Below, in pieces: positions 1 through 8,728 of a DNA stretch of 64,000 bases. How positions within the stretch are numbered: the stretch's first letter is position 1; every line of letters begins with the position of its first letter. The notes below the pieces were generated by a model. The model saw only the letters and a program-made list of their open reading frames with translations, was not told where the DNA came from and ran no database searches. A program made the translations under genes and the position numbers. This stretch comes from Alicyclobacillus sacchari (GTDB lineage: Bacteria > Bacillota > Bacilli > Alicyclobacillales > Alicyclobacillaceae), in NCBI RefSeq assembly GCF_004366795.1, contig NZ_SORF01000007.1, forward strand, positions 1 through 64,000, read 5' to 3'.

Positions 1-94
1 GTGCGTACGGAAGCAGGCATGAATTTCGCCAGGTCGGAGTACATCACCGCCCTTGGCTTTCTCCGGTATCCGTCGAACACAGCTGACCACTCAA

Positions 95-185
95 TATGTC
101 CGGGGAATTTTAAGCGATGGTTTTGAGGAAATCCAAACCGGTGTTTTTGGGGAAATCAACCCGATTTTTTTGAGGAATTAAATCC
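95..185. repeat. Tandem ~24-bp repeats, possible transposon end
   Basis: Four degenerate units with a core like GGGGAAT or GAGGAAAT start near 100, 124, 148 and 171, a regular 23-24 bp period. Several units are followed by a short run ending in CCG. Multiple short repeats of this kind are typical of the terminal regions of some insertion sequences, notably the IS21 family. No IstA or IstB protein can be read in the first 95 bases, although a short open frame on the minus strand runs off the window edge. The assignment as an IS end is inference; the periodicity is seen directly. Confidence 0.4.
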
Positions 186-217
186 GTTGTTGACAATCCC
201 ATGTTCCACGCTGCTGC

Positions 218-320
218 GCTTGATATGGAGCTACGGGCGTGAATCCGCGCTATCGGGGCTAATTAGACCCGGAGCCCTAGCTATTCCCTTGGGCTATCCG
301 CTCGTCACTCCATATCAAGC
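218..320. other. Structured inverted-repeat element upstream of lactate permease
   Basis: A perfect 13-bp inverted repeat, GCTTGATATGGAG at 218-230 and its complement at 308-320, encloses 77 bases. Those bases can form further short hairpins, for example CGGG/CCCG and AGCCC/GGGCT. The result is a closed multi-branch fold sitting 50 bases before the start of the permease reading frame. It could be a structured leader RNA, a small non-autonomous mobile element or a repetitive palindrome. An 11-bp piece of the arm (GCTTGATATGG) recurs at 2078-2088 inside the IS remnant. I do not recognise a known riboswitch class. Confidence 0.4.
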
Positions 321-369
321 CCGGCATACAATCCGAAAACCGTGCTTTGCACAATGCTCAGCAGGCGGG

Positions 370-1900
370 GTGTTGGATAAGGTGACTATCTTATATACGA
401 TTATTGCGGTACTACCAGTGCTTTTCACACTTATTTGTCTGGTAGGATTCAAATTATCGAGCGTTAAGACCGCTGGATTGTCGTATATTCTGTCGGTACT
501 TATTGCGGCTATCCATTGGAAATTTTATACGTCTGCAAAATCGATCATGTTAGCTTCAGTCAAGGGGCTGTTGCTTGCGCTCATCGTGATATACGTCCTG
601 GTGTTTGGATTATTCCTATACAACGTCCTTCGCGAAGGACGAGCTATGGATGTTTTTTTCCAGTCTCTTCGCACGTTATGCACAAACCCCTGTTCAACAA
701 GCATTACTTATTTCTGCCGCGTTAGGACTGTTCCTTGAAGCCACGACAGGCTTTGGCATCGGTATAGTCATTGCAGCGCCATTGTACTTGGCAATGGGAT
801 TTGAACCGTCGAAAGCAGCGATTCTGTCGTTGCTCACACAATCAGCGGTACCTTGGGGGGCTTTGGCAGTTGGAACAGTACTCAATGCTGAACTCTCAAA
901 TGTATCACTCAAGGCTTTGGGAGTAGGAAGTGCTCTCTTCACAATTCCACTTTACTTGATCTATACGATCGCAGTAGTTTGTATTGCTGGCGGCTGGAGA
1001 ACGGTATGGAGGAATGCTCTCACAATTCTCTTTTTGTGGGCATCTCTAAGTGTATCCACATGGGCCGCGAATGCTTATGTCTCCCCGCCATTGGCTGGTG
1101 TGCTGGCCGGTTTCGTGACGGCTTCATTGTTGTTGATCTATTTTCGAATTACATCATTGAGAATAAATCCAACGATTAAGCAAACCGCAGCGGCCAAAGA
1201 AGATAACGCGGACTTACCGCTTTGGAAGTCCGTACTCCCTTATGGTTTCCTGATCGTGTTCAGCTTGGCCGCAAACCTGTGGCCTCCGTTGTACCGATGG
1301 TTGCATACTGTACTCGTATGGAGGGTACCATCACTTCAGTTTCAACTTGAACTACTTTATAGTCCAGGTTTCGCTCTACTTATGGCGTCAATTGTAGGTA
1401 TTGTGATGTATAGGCTTTCTTGGGCTCAAATCCGGGACTGTGCACTCAGGACGTTGAAGCAGGTATACCCTGCTGCTATTTCCACGGTTGGATTTGTGGC
1501 GATGTCAACAGTGATGCAACAGGCTAGGATGACCGACTCCTTTTCTCACAATCTAGCACTATGGGTTGGAAGTGGATTTCTTCTCGTCTCACCGATCATA
1601 GGTGGGCTAGGGGGGCTGATTACCGGTAGCAATTCGGCTTCAAACGCAATGTTTGCACCGCTTCAAAGTATGATGGCGCATGAATTGCATCAGTCTCCTT
1701 TGCTGTATGCAGTAACACAGAATGTGGCAGCTTCTAATTTAACGATGGAGTCTCCGTCACGCATTGCACTCGCAGCTTCCATCACTGACTTAGCCGGGAG
1801 GGAAGGGACATTAACACGCCGAACGGTTCCGCTAGGCATCTTGGCCATTGTGATAATCACCATCTGTGCCGTAGGCATTAACATAATCTATTATCATTGA
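370..1900 (+). pseudogene. lctP: L-lactate permease (LctP family), frameshifted
   Basis: The two parts together resemble LctP/GlcA, the multi-span membrane transporter that takes up L-lactate or glycolate with protons. The N-terminal half is read in one frame from about 370 to 660 (helices with VTILYTIIAVLPVLFTLICL). The remainder continues in the next frame to the stop at 1900, including the family motif LEATTGFGIG and the later GGLITGSNSASNAMF loop. The frames meet at a run of seven T at 653-659; removing one T restores a continuous protein of about 510 residues, close to the family length. It may be a real pseudogene, a phase-variable tract or a sequencing error. The start is unclear among GTG 370, TTG 373 and GTG 382. 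Confidence 0.8.
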
Positions 1901-2060
1901 TCCGTGCTTGCCGCCCGCGTATTGCTGGCGTTAGCAAAGAAATCAACGTACCACCTGTACCGTCACCAACACTTCGGCTGAATCTGGGGTGCTCATCGTG
2001 TAAAAACGCGGAGGAGTTATTCCTGCGCTCTAAGTTTTCGGTATAGTTCGTCGTCTTTCA

Positions 2061-2550
2061 CTCAAGTTTGACAGTACGCTTGATATGGCGTGGATTGTAA
2101 GGGCAAGTTTGTACCACACGCACTTTAGCCCTGCGTGGCTGCGGGGCTCGTTGGAGATCGATTCGTCTTGTGGCATCTTGTGCGGTTTACTCGGCAGACG
2201 TCATGTGTTGTGCTTTCGTCACCGACAAGGTCTTGTTCGGCGTCGGAATCCCCAGGCTTGCGACACGCCGCTTCTTGACCGTCCGACCTTCACGGTAGGA
2301 CTCAACGATGTGGAGATACTGGTAGGTCTTACCATCGGGCTTCTTTGTGGATACAATTTGCGCGAACAAGAGGATCACCGCCACAGGGATTTATATCCAC
2401 AATCATATTAAAAATTCGCTTATGTATCAAAGATTTCACGAAAAAAGTTTGACCTACATTTTCGCAAACAAAACGCCCCCAAACGACGAAAAAACCGCGC
2501 TGTAGCGCGGTTCGGATATCCTCACGAGGCGTTTTACTGTCAAACTTGAG
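2061..2550. mobile_element. IS remnant (IS1634-like), internally deleted
   Basis: Perfect 16-bp terminal inverted repeats, CTCAAGTTTGACAGTA at 2061-2076 and its complement at 2535-2550, bound a 490-bp element. Inside, the minus strand encodes only the N-terminus of a transposase. A hairpin ACCGCGCT/AGCGCGGT at 2494-2511, with an A run before it, would act as a terminator on the minus strand. A full element of this family is about 1.6-2 kb, so most of the transposase gene has been lost. Flanking bases do not form an obvious target duplication. It can no longer move by itself but keeps ends that a related transposase might recognise. Confidence 0.7.
2187..2384 (-). pseudogene. Transposase N-terminal fragment (IS1634/IS4-type)
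   Basis: The 65-residue frame contains KTYQYLHIVESYREGRTVKKRR followed by a short VASLGIP stretch. This is the characteristic N-terminus of IS1634-type DDE transposases, where a YL.IVESYREGGK..QR..A.LG pattern precedes the catalytic domain. The catalytic core is missing, so the protein cannot be functional. It lies between the inverted repeats of the surrounding element and reads inward from its right end, as expected. Confidence 0.65.
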
Positions 2551-2808
2551 CTCAAAGGACGTCGCGTGATGCTGAAGAAATTGTACGCTACGGCGGGGAA
2601 GTGCCAGAAAAGGAAAAATCCCGTCTCATTGATGTTGACAATGGACGGGATACAAAAGACACTCAGATTGTTGCAAAAATCGTGTTTGTACAAAACAGAA
2701 ATCGATCTTGAAAATGGCTGGCGCTGCTGTTAAATGACTGCCCACAGAATTGGGAGCAGCCATCCTTTAAACGCTATTCAATTTAGGCGGATACATTGTA
2801 AACCCAAA
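2551..2808. other. Intergenic stretch with possible coding debris
   Basis: No intact gene is visible. On the plus strand a frame of about 48 codons after the IS end reads like real protein (RDAEEIVRYGGEVPEKEK and onward to a stop near 2708) but has no start. It may be the tail of a gene interrupted by the neighbouring IS remnant. Near 2713-2764 the bases ATGGCTG and CAGCCAT can pair and may form the 3' end of the minus-strand transcript of the binding protein gene that follows. Confidence 0.25.
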
Positions 2809-4578
2809 TTAATTCTTCGACACCCACAGATAATTAAACATCGGGTACCCAGTTGTTGGGATTAAGTAATCCGGCGTCGCATTGTGCACCTGTGGTGTTA
2901 CCACGGTCAAATTCGCAACCTCATTTGTCCACAAAACAGGAACCATTTTCGCGGTATATTCCTCGTAGGCAAAGAAGTTTTTCTTCGTCTCCGCAGCTGA
3001 TGATGAAGGTTCAATTGTCTTCGCAATCAGCTTATCCTCCGTCGGGTCTTCATATCCGTAATCATCCATTGCCCCTGGTTCAAATTGCGATTCGCCAGAG
3101 GGATACGTTCCACCGTAGAAAATACCGGTTTCGGCTGCGGCAACCCAGCCGCCGGGATCGTTGGTGTTGGTCATGGTGCTGATTTCGGTTGCAAACGGCT
3201 CGGGCTTTAAGGTTGCGATAACCCCCATCTTTGCCCAGTCCTGTGCCATTAGCTCGGCCGTCTGTGTATACGATTCACTTCCTGAAGGGTATAACATGTC
3301 GAACTTCAATTGCTGGCCATTTTTTGTCATGACACCGTTTACCAATTTCCACCCGTCAGATTCGAGCAATTTGATGGCTTTGCCCGGATTATACGGGTAA
3401 ATTGGTTTGGAGAGCTTCGGATCGTAAAATACCGTTTTTGGCACATTTGGAATAGGGCCATATTGCGGTGGTGCGTAACCATGATAGATATCATTATCGA
3501 TGGTAGTTTGATCAATCCCCATTTCCAGCGCTTGTCGAACTTTGAGATCCTTCATTGCTGAATAAAGAGGTGATCCTTTCAAAAAGTTGACGTTCACAAA
3601 GTTATAACCGAGCGAGTATCCGGGTTCAATGGTATCGCCCATGGATGTAAGCTCTCTCTCCGAACCGTATTGAGATAGATCTAAGTACCCGAGATTGATA
3701 GAACCAGTCTTTAACGCTGCGAACTCGGCGTCGTTCGAGGCTTCGTACTCGAAGACTAGCTTGCCAAGAAGACTTTTGTGACCGCCGTACAGGGGGTTAG
3801 GCACGAGTGTCCATGAGCGGTTCGAAACCGCACTTTGGAGCTTGAAAGGACCGTCAACGACTGTGAAGAATGTCGGATCTGTTGCGACCTTACCCAAATA
3901 GGTTATTTCCTTGGTAATGTCGTTAGGGTATTTGTTCCAAGCATGTTCAGGGAGTGGCTGCAGTTGACCAATGCCATTGTAGATAAACCATTGCTGGTTA
4001 ACTGGCTTGTTCAATGTCACCTTGACTATATAGTTGCCAACCGCTGTGACACTTTTCACGTCTTTAGGTATGCCGCCACTGCCATTGTTGTAATCGGGCC
4101 ATGGAGCTGGAGCGTTGGGAGCATCCATTGCTTGAATTAGGCTATAATCCCAGACAACGTCTTGTGCAGTCACCGGCTTACCGTCAGACCATTTCCAGTT
4201 CTTCTTCAGATAGATTGTGTAAACCGTGCCCGATGGGTTGTACGTGATTTTGGTTGCGAATCCGTTACGGAAATCGATGGCATCCTGATTATTGATTGTG
4301 AACAGCCCAGGGTATAACTGTTGAGACAACATAGCGTTTGCTACCGTATCATTCGATCCATTTTCAATAGGGAAATACCATGTGATATTGGTCGCCGGCG
4401 GAAGGGCATAGATCAGCACACCACCCTTTTCAGGCGTGGCCGTTGACGCCGAACCAGTTTGGCCTGCTGTTAATTGGTTATTTGCATGGTTGACTGCATT
4501 TGTTCCACAGCCGGCCATCCCAAGGACCAGGGCGGACGTCGTAAGTCCGGCAACCGTAACACGAATGGGCTTGTTCAT
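2809..4578 (-). CDS. ABC transporter substrate-binding lipoprotein, family 5 (peptide/nickel type)
   Basis: This is a periplasmic-type binding lipoprotein of SBP family 5, the family that delivers oligopeptides, nickel or other solutes to an ABC importer (OppA, DppA). The start chosen is ATG 4578 behind GGGGAG. It gives a 589-residue protein with signal MNKPIRVTVAGLTTSALVLG and lipobox LGMAGC at residues 19-24, so it should be anchored outside the membrane through Cys24. Family features include the early WKWSDGKPVTAQDVVWDY motif and the AMKDLKVRQALEMGID stretch. No permease or ATPase gene adjoins it, so it is an orphan binding protein or works with components elsewhere. The ligand cannot be told from sequence. 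Confidence 0.9.
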   Translation of the reverse strand: MNKPIRVTVAGLTTSALVLGMAGCGTNAVNHANNQLTAGQTGSASTATPEKGGVLIYALPPATNITWYFPIENGSNDTVANAMLSQQLYPGLFTINNQDAIDFRNGFATKITYNPSGTVYTIYLKKNWKWSDGKPVTAQDVVWDYSLIQAMDAPNAPAPWPDYNNGSGGIPKDVKSVTAVGNYIVKVTLNKPVNQQWFIYNGIGQLQPLPEHAWNKYPNDITKEITYLGKVATDPTFFTVVDGPFKLQSAVSNRSWTLVPNPLYGGHKSLLGKLVFEYEASNDAEFAALKTGSINLGYLDLSQYGSERELTSMGDTIEPGYSLGYNFVNVNFLKGSPLYSAMKDLKVRQALEMGIDQTTIDNDIYHGYAPPQYGPIPNVPKTVFYDPKLSKPIYPYNPGKAIKLLESDGWKLVNGVMTKNGQQLKFDMLYPSGSESYTQTAELMAQDWAKMGVIATLKPEPFATEISTMTNTNDPGGWVAAAETGIFYGGTYPSGESQFEPGAMDDYGYEDPTEDKLIAKTIEPSSSAAETKKNFFAYEEYTAKMVPVLWTNEVANLTVVTPQVHNATPDYLIPTTGYPMFNYLWVSKN

Positions 4579-4845
4579 AGATGTCTCCCCTTCGAACACT
4601 AGGTGTATTATATATAATCAACCCATTGAATAAATATGCTAGATAACACTACATCAAAAGTTGAACTGTGACAAGGGTTTAATCGTTGGTGACTTTTATC
4701 GTTTTGGAGATAACTAGCCAGTATGAATCAATGGAGTGAAGTTGTTTGGAAATGGGCCAGGGAATGAAAGCACAGCCCCGTATATGGTCATGGGTTGTGT
4801 AATTATGCAGGGGGATATACTGTTAGTTAGCGCTGGAGGGGCCTG

Positions 4846-5094
4846 ATGGAAATTCAAATCGCGTTCACCAGGCTTATAGTCTGTAAACGTTTGACCGTTT
4901 TGGTTTGTATACCACCTGCGTCAGGCCCTGTCTTTGCCGTTGGTTACTCTTTCCGGGAGAAATCATTCAGCTTTGCAGGACTGCAATCTCAAGATCACGT
5001 GAAAAGCGGAAGGTCGAAAACAGTGCCGCCCTGCTGTTTCGACACGATTTTGGCCCAGCAGGACGTCTGTATACGCAGTATCCTAACAAGTTGA
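4846..5094 (+). CDS. Small hypothetical protein, doubtful
   Basis: An 82-codon frame starts with ATG 4846 behind GGAGGGG, with a TATACT box at 4816-4821 and TTGTGT at 4795-4800, though the spacer is only 15 bp. The predicted protein begins MEIQIAFTRLIVCKRLTVLV, has five cysteines and no recognised domain. It ends just before the converging chemoreceptor gene. The good ribosome site argues for expression; the composition and lack of known relatives argue against a real protein. The rest of the interval 4579-4845 holds no gene I can support, only AT-rich sequence with a TATAAT on the minus strand at 4612-4607 that may serve the binding-protein gene. Confidence 0.3.
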   Translation: MEIQIAFTRLIVCKRLTVLVCIPPASGPVFAVGYSFREKSFSFAGLQSQDHVKSGRSKTVPPCCFDTILAQQDVCIRSILTS

Positions 5095-5095
5095 C

Positions 5096-5944
5096 TCAGC
5101 ATCCATCAGTGCTAATGCTTGCGGCCACGGTGAGTTTTTCAACCACATCCAAAATGGATTCGAAAGCCTGTTTCAACTCTTGCAGAGATGCCGAATGTTC
5201 CTGTGTGGTCGCGGCAATCTCCTGAATGGAATCAGAACTGTTTCGTGTGCTTTCGTTGATCTCTTTTAGAAAGAAAACAATTTCCTTCGATCCAGATTGA
5301 CTGTCAGTTGCTAGTTTCCGGATTTCATTTGCGACGACTCCGAATCCACGTCCATATTCTCCAGCCCGGGCTGCTTCGATGGCTGCATTTAAGCCAAGCA
5401 GATGAGAATCTCTTGCCAAGTTCTCAACTACATGGATCACCTTAGATGCCTTTTCGGCAAGTTGTGCAATTCGTTGTGACTCATCGGTTAGCCTTTGTAA
5501 TCGCCCGGAGATGATAGTAGCCATTTGCGCGACTTCATCGGTGGTCGCATTCATTTCCTGTACCGTGGCAGCAAGGTTGTCGGACATGGCACGCAATGTA
5601 TCGATCTTTTCGAGAGATGTCGTGGTGATGATCATCCCTACGGTTTGGCCTTCATCCCGAATCGGATTGTAGGTGACGACAAATGGGAACCCAAATTTCT
5701 CAGGGCCAACTTCAATGCTCTGCGGTTTTCCTGTTTGAAAGGCGATAAGGAACCTGCGATTTTCTTCCTCACTGCTAGCCAGGCTTTTCAAAGGTGTATT
5801 TGGGGGAATATTGGCGCGATCAAAGTCGGCTGGAAGATGAATGAGCACCTGTTCTCGATCCGTCACTAGAATGGAAGTTGGTTCGGAAAAACTGGTCTTC
5901 CATATCTCTGCTACTTGAAGGACTTCTTGAAGTTTCTTATGCAT
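5096..5944 (-). CDS. Soluble methyl-accepting chemotaxis protein
   Basis: A cytoplasmic chemoreceptor of 282 residues. It has no membrane segments: an N-terminal sensor region of about 120 residues, resembling small PAS-like sensor domains ([14 protein letters not shown] and later [14 protein letters not shown]), is followed by one signalling domain. That domain contains the conserved hairpin tip [20 protein letters not shown] and [10 protein letters not shown], which contacts CheA/CheW. Such short soluble receptors (YfmS-like in Bacillus) sense internal signals or energy state. The start ATG 5944 follows AGAAGGG at seven bases. It stands alone, convergent with nothing obvious, divergent from gnd. 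Confidence 0.9.
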   Translation of the reverse strand: MHKKLQEVLQVAEIWKTSFSEPTSILVTDREQVLIHLPADFDRANIPPNTPLKSLASSEEENRRFLIAFQTGKPQSIEVGPEKFGFPFVVTYNPIRDEGQTVGMIITTTSLEKIDTLRAMSDNLAATVQEMNATTDEVAQMATIISGRLQRLTDESQRIAQLAEKASKVIHVVENLARDSHLLGLNAAIEAARAGEYGRGFGVVANEIRKLATDSQSGSKEIVFFLKEINESTRNSSDSIQEIAATTQEHSASLQELKQAFESILDVVEKLTVAASISTDGC

Positions 5945-6111
5945 GTGTACCCTTCTCAAATCAGGATAAAGATCCGTTTTGCGTCACGAGTTTTGTGCAC
6001 GGGAGTAGGCGAGCCTCCCATTGATTCAGGCAATACGAATCAATTGGCATATGAGCAGAAATAAACCATCAATTGTATCGTAGCAAAACCAGATGATTGT
6101 GTCGACACAGT

Positions 6112-6156
6112 AAAACCTTCGGGTTTATTGTTGTTTATTTCAGAATATTATATCAT
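6112..6156 (+). promoter_or_regulatory. Promoter of gnd with upstream UUCG hairpin
   Basis: TTGTTG at 6128-6133 and TATCAT at 6151-6156 are separated by 17 bp and lie 45 bases before the gnd start. Just upstream, AAACC-TTCG-GGTTT at 6113-6126 forms a short hairpin with a stable UUCG loop followed by a T-rich tail, perhaps a weak terminator that insulates the gene. Confidence 0.4.
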
Positions 6157-6201
6157 AGCTTACACCAGTCTTTCATTCTTCCTAAAAGGGGTAACGAGTG
6201 G

Positions 6202-7635
6202 ATGGAGAAGTCGGACATTGGCGTGATCGGATTAGCTGTGATGGGCAAGAACTTGGCACTCAACATTGAAAGTCGGGGATTTTCGGTTTCCGTCTATAAC
6301 CGATCGCGGACGCGAACGGACGAATTGGTAGAAGAGGCAATTGGCAAACGGATTCGGCCTACGTACTCTATCGAGGAATTTATCAATTCCTTGGAGTCGC
6401 CCCGTAAAATTCTTTTGATGGTGCAGGCGGGGGCGCCCACGGATGAGGCGATTTCGCAATTACTGCCGTATCTCGTCGAAGGCGACATCGTCATCGACGG
6501 TGGCAATTCGTTTTTCGAGGACACTCGGAGGCGCAATCAAGCCTTGGAGGCGAAGGGTATCCGCTATATTGGCACGGGGGTTTCTGGCGGTGAGGAAGGC
6601 GCTCTTCGTGGTCCGGCCATCATGCCTGGCGGTCAGCGCGATGCGTACGCGCTTGTGGAGCCGATTTTAACAGCCATTTCCGCGAAGGTAGGCGATGATC
6701 CTTGCTGCGCCTACATTGGGCCCGACGGCGCAGGCCATTATGTCAAGATGGTGCACAACGGGATCGAATATGGAGATATGCAACTTATCTGTGAGGCGTA
6801 CCATCTATTGAAAGACGTGCTTGGCCTTTCTGCGCCCGAACTGCATGCGGTTTTCAGCGAGTGGAACCAGGGTGAGCTCGACAGCTATCTGATTGAGATT
6901 ACGGCTGACATTTTTAACAAGTACGATCCGGATACGGGGAAGCCGATGGTGGACGTCATCCTCGATACAGCAGGGCAAAAGGGTACGGGCAAGTGGACGA
7001 GTCAGAGTGCACTCGATCTCGGTGTACCGCTTTCGATGATTACAGAGAGTGTGTTTGCGCGCTTTCTTTCCGCAATGAAGGATGAACGTGTACAGGCGAG
7101 CCAGATATTGCGAGGCCCTGATGTGCCGGCGGCGGCGCTCGAGAAAGAGGCTTTCATCGAAGATGTTCGTCAGGCTCTGTATGCGAGTAAGATTTGCTCG
7201 TATGCGCAAGGATTCGCTCAGATGCGGCAGGCTTCTGAGGAATATGGATGGAACCTCGAGCTTGGCAACATTGCGATGATTTTCCGTGGGGGATGCATCA
7301 TCCGTGCTCAGTTTTTGCAGAACATCAAGGACGCTTACGATCGCGATGCGAATCTGCCTAATCTCCTGCTTGATCCATACTTTCGCGGCGTGATCGAACG
7401 CTATCAGATGGCATGGCGCAGGGTGGTGGCCACGGCGGTGACATACGGCGTACCGGTTCCGGCGTTTGCGAGTGCCCTGGCGTACTATGATAGCTATCGT
7501 TCTCCGACGTTGCCTGCGAATTTGCTGCAAGCACAGCGCGATTATTTTGGAGCACACACATTTAAGCGGGTCGATCGAGATGGCGTGTTTCATTTTCACT
7601 GGATGCAGGCAGAGACAACGGTTGGTCGCAATTAG
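6202..7635 (+). CDS. gnd: 6-phosphogluconate dehydrogenase, decarboxylating
   Basis: This enzyme oxidises 6-phosphogluconate to ribulose 5-phosphate and CO2, making NADPH or NADH in the oxidative pentose phosphate pathway. The 477-residue length is standard. The N-terminal Rossmann motif is [18 protein letters not shown]; the substrate site motifs [19 protein letters not shown] and [19 protein letters not shown] are intact, as is KGTGKWT. ATG 6202 is preceded by AAAGGGG at ten bases; an upstream in-frame extension lacks a ribosome site. The gene appears monocistronic, with its own promoter and a shared terminator at its end. Confidence 0.97.
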   Translation: MEKSDIGVIGLAVMGKNLALNIESRGFSVSVYNRSRTRTDELVEEAIGKRIRPTYSIEEFINSLESPRKILLMVQAGAPTDEAISQLLPYLVEGDIVIDGGNSFFEDTRRRNQALEAKGIRYIGTGVSGGEEGALRGPAIMPGGQRDAYALVEPILTAISAKVGDDPCCAYIGPDGAGHYVKMVHNGIEYGDMQLICEAYHLLKDVLGLSAPELHAVFSEWNQGELDSYLIEITADIFNKYDPDTGKPMVDVILDTAGQKGTGKWTSQSALDLGVPLSMITESVFARFLSAMKDERVQASQILRGPDVPAAALEKEAFIEDVRQALYASKICSYAQGFAQMRQASEEYGWNLELGNIAMIFRGGCIIRAQFLQNIKDAYDRDANLPNLLLDPYFRGVIERYQMAWRRVVATAVTYGVPVPAFASALAYYDSYRSPTLPANLLQAQRDYFGAHTFKRVDRDGVFHFHWMQAETTVGRN

Positions 7636-7699
7636 TCGGAAGCGACTCGGGCGTACATCACGGATGAATCCGATGAGCTGGCTGTATGAAGCGAAAAGA

Positions 7700-7736
7700 C
7701 CCCGCTCCGGCAACAACGAGAGCGGGGCGGGTTTTA
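7700..7736. terminator. Bidirectional terminator between gnd and nupQ
   Basis: CCCCGCTC at 7700-7707 pairs with GAGCGGGG at 7720-7727. There is an A run before it and TTTT at 7732-7735, so it can stop both gnd on the plus strand and the nup operon on the minus strand. Confidence 0.75.
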
Positions 7737-8654
7737 TGAGCGGCGAGGATCGTAAGGTATGCCATCTGCGGCTGGGGCTACAGCTCGACCGACAAGACCC
7801 GCGAGCGCGAGAATGGTCAGTGCATATGGGATCATCTGCAGTAGGTTTGAAGAGATGCCTTGACCTTGCAGGACGATTCCCAGCGCTGTGGAGAAGCCAA
7901 AGATCAACGCTGCACCAAATGATCCGAGTGGTGTCCACTTGCCGAAAATCATGGCGGCGAGTGCGATGTAACCGCGTCCGTTTGTCATGTTGGCGGTGAA
8001 TCCATTGAGGACGCCGATGGACAGGTACGCGCCACCGAGTGCCGAGAACAGACCACTCAGAATGACACCAAAGTAACGAATGCGCCACACGTTGATACCT
8101 AGTGTATCGGCCGCCAATGGATGTTCACCGACGGATCGCATGCGTAAACCGAGGCGCGTATGAAACAGGAACCAATGCGAGACAATCACCAGAACAATCA
8201 TGATGTAAACGAGAATGCTTTGGTTCTGAAAGATGACACCGATGTACGGAATGTTGTCTAAGCCAGGTATGCTGATATTCGGTAGCTTGGGTGTGCTGAT
8301 GGGCGTACCGTTGAAACCAAACAATGTGTTCAGCAAAAACGTGGTCAAGCCCGCAGCAAAGATATTAATGCCCATTCCTAGCACCGTCTGATCAGCAGAG
8401 ACGCGTATTGCTCCCCAAGCGAGTGCGGCGGCTGTGAGTCCACCGCAGATCAGGGCGGCGAGCAAGCCTAACCAGGCACTCCCTGTCCAGTAGGAGAAGG
8501 CGACGGCAAAGAAGGCGCCAATCAGCATAATACCTTCCATAGCGATGTTGACGACACCGGTGCGTTCGGAGAATGTACCTCCGATGGCTGGCAGGGCGAG
8601 TGGAACCGCCATGGACAAAGTGGCTGCCCAAATTTCCGGATCGGAGAAGATCAC
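7734..8654 (-). CDS. nupQ: Nucleoside ABC transporter permease, NupQ type
   Basis: Second integral membrane subunit of a BMP-type nucleoside importer; family relatives in Bacillus (NupQ) import guanosine. The family hallmark GTFSERTGVVNIAMEGIMLIGAF occurs near the N-terminus, split here as GGTFSERTGVVNI and AMEGIMLIG, followed by eight or more hydrophobic helices. The start GTG 8654 is chosen because AAGGAG lies 11 bases upstream; GTG 8666 directly overlaps that site and a stop codon blocks anything longer. It is the last gene of the operon and ends at a strong terminator. The stop codon lies within the terminator hairpin's T run. Confidence 0.88.
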   Translation of the reverse strand: MIFSDPEIWAATLSMAVPLALPAIGGTFSERTGVVNIAMEGIMLIGAFFAVAFSYWTGSAWLGLLAALICGGLTAAALAWGAIRVSADQTVLGMGINIFAAGLTTFLLNTLFGFNGTPISTPKLPNISIPGLDNIPYIGVIFQNQSILVYIMIVLVIVSHWFLFHTRLGLRMRSVGEHPLAADTLGINVWRIRYFGVILSGLFSALGGAYLSIGVLNGFTANMTNGRGYIALAAMIFGKWTPLGSFGAALIFGFSTALGIVLQGQGISSNLLQMIPYALTILALAGLVGRAVAPAADGIPYDPRRS

Positions 8655-8728
8655 AGGGTATTTCACTCCTTTTCATTCAGTCTCTGCTCACCTGTTCCTG
8701 TCTCGTCTATATCAGTGAGTGATGTTCA

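Noticed and set aside
1-95. Short minus-strand frame (FDGYRRKPRAVMYSDLAKF) running off the left edge
   Set aside because: It reads like protein, but only about 30 codons are available, no start is clear, and it cannot be assigned to a family.
6805-8088. Long minus-strand open frame of 427 codons
   Set aside because: It is antisense to gnd and runs across the terminator and the nupQ gene in another frame; the protein is rich in Arg/His/Cys with no family features. It is a codon-bias shadow.
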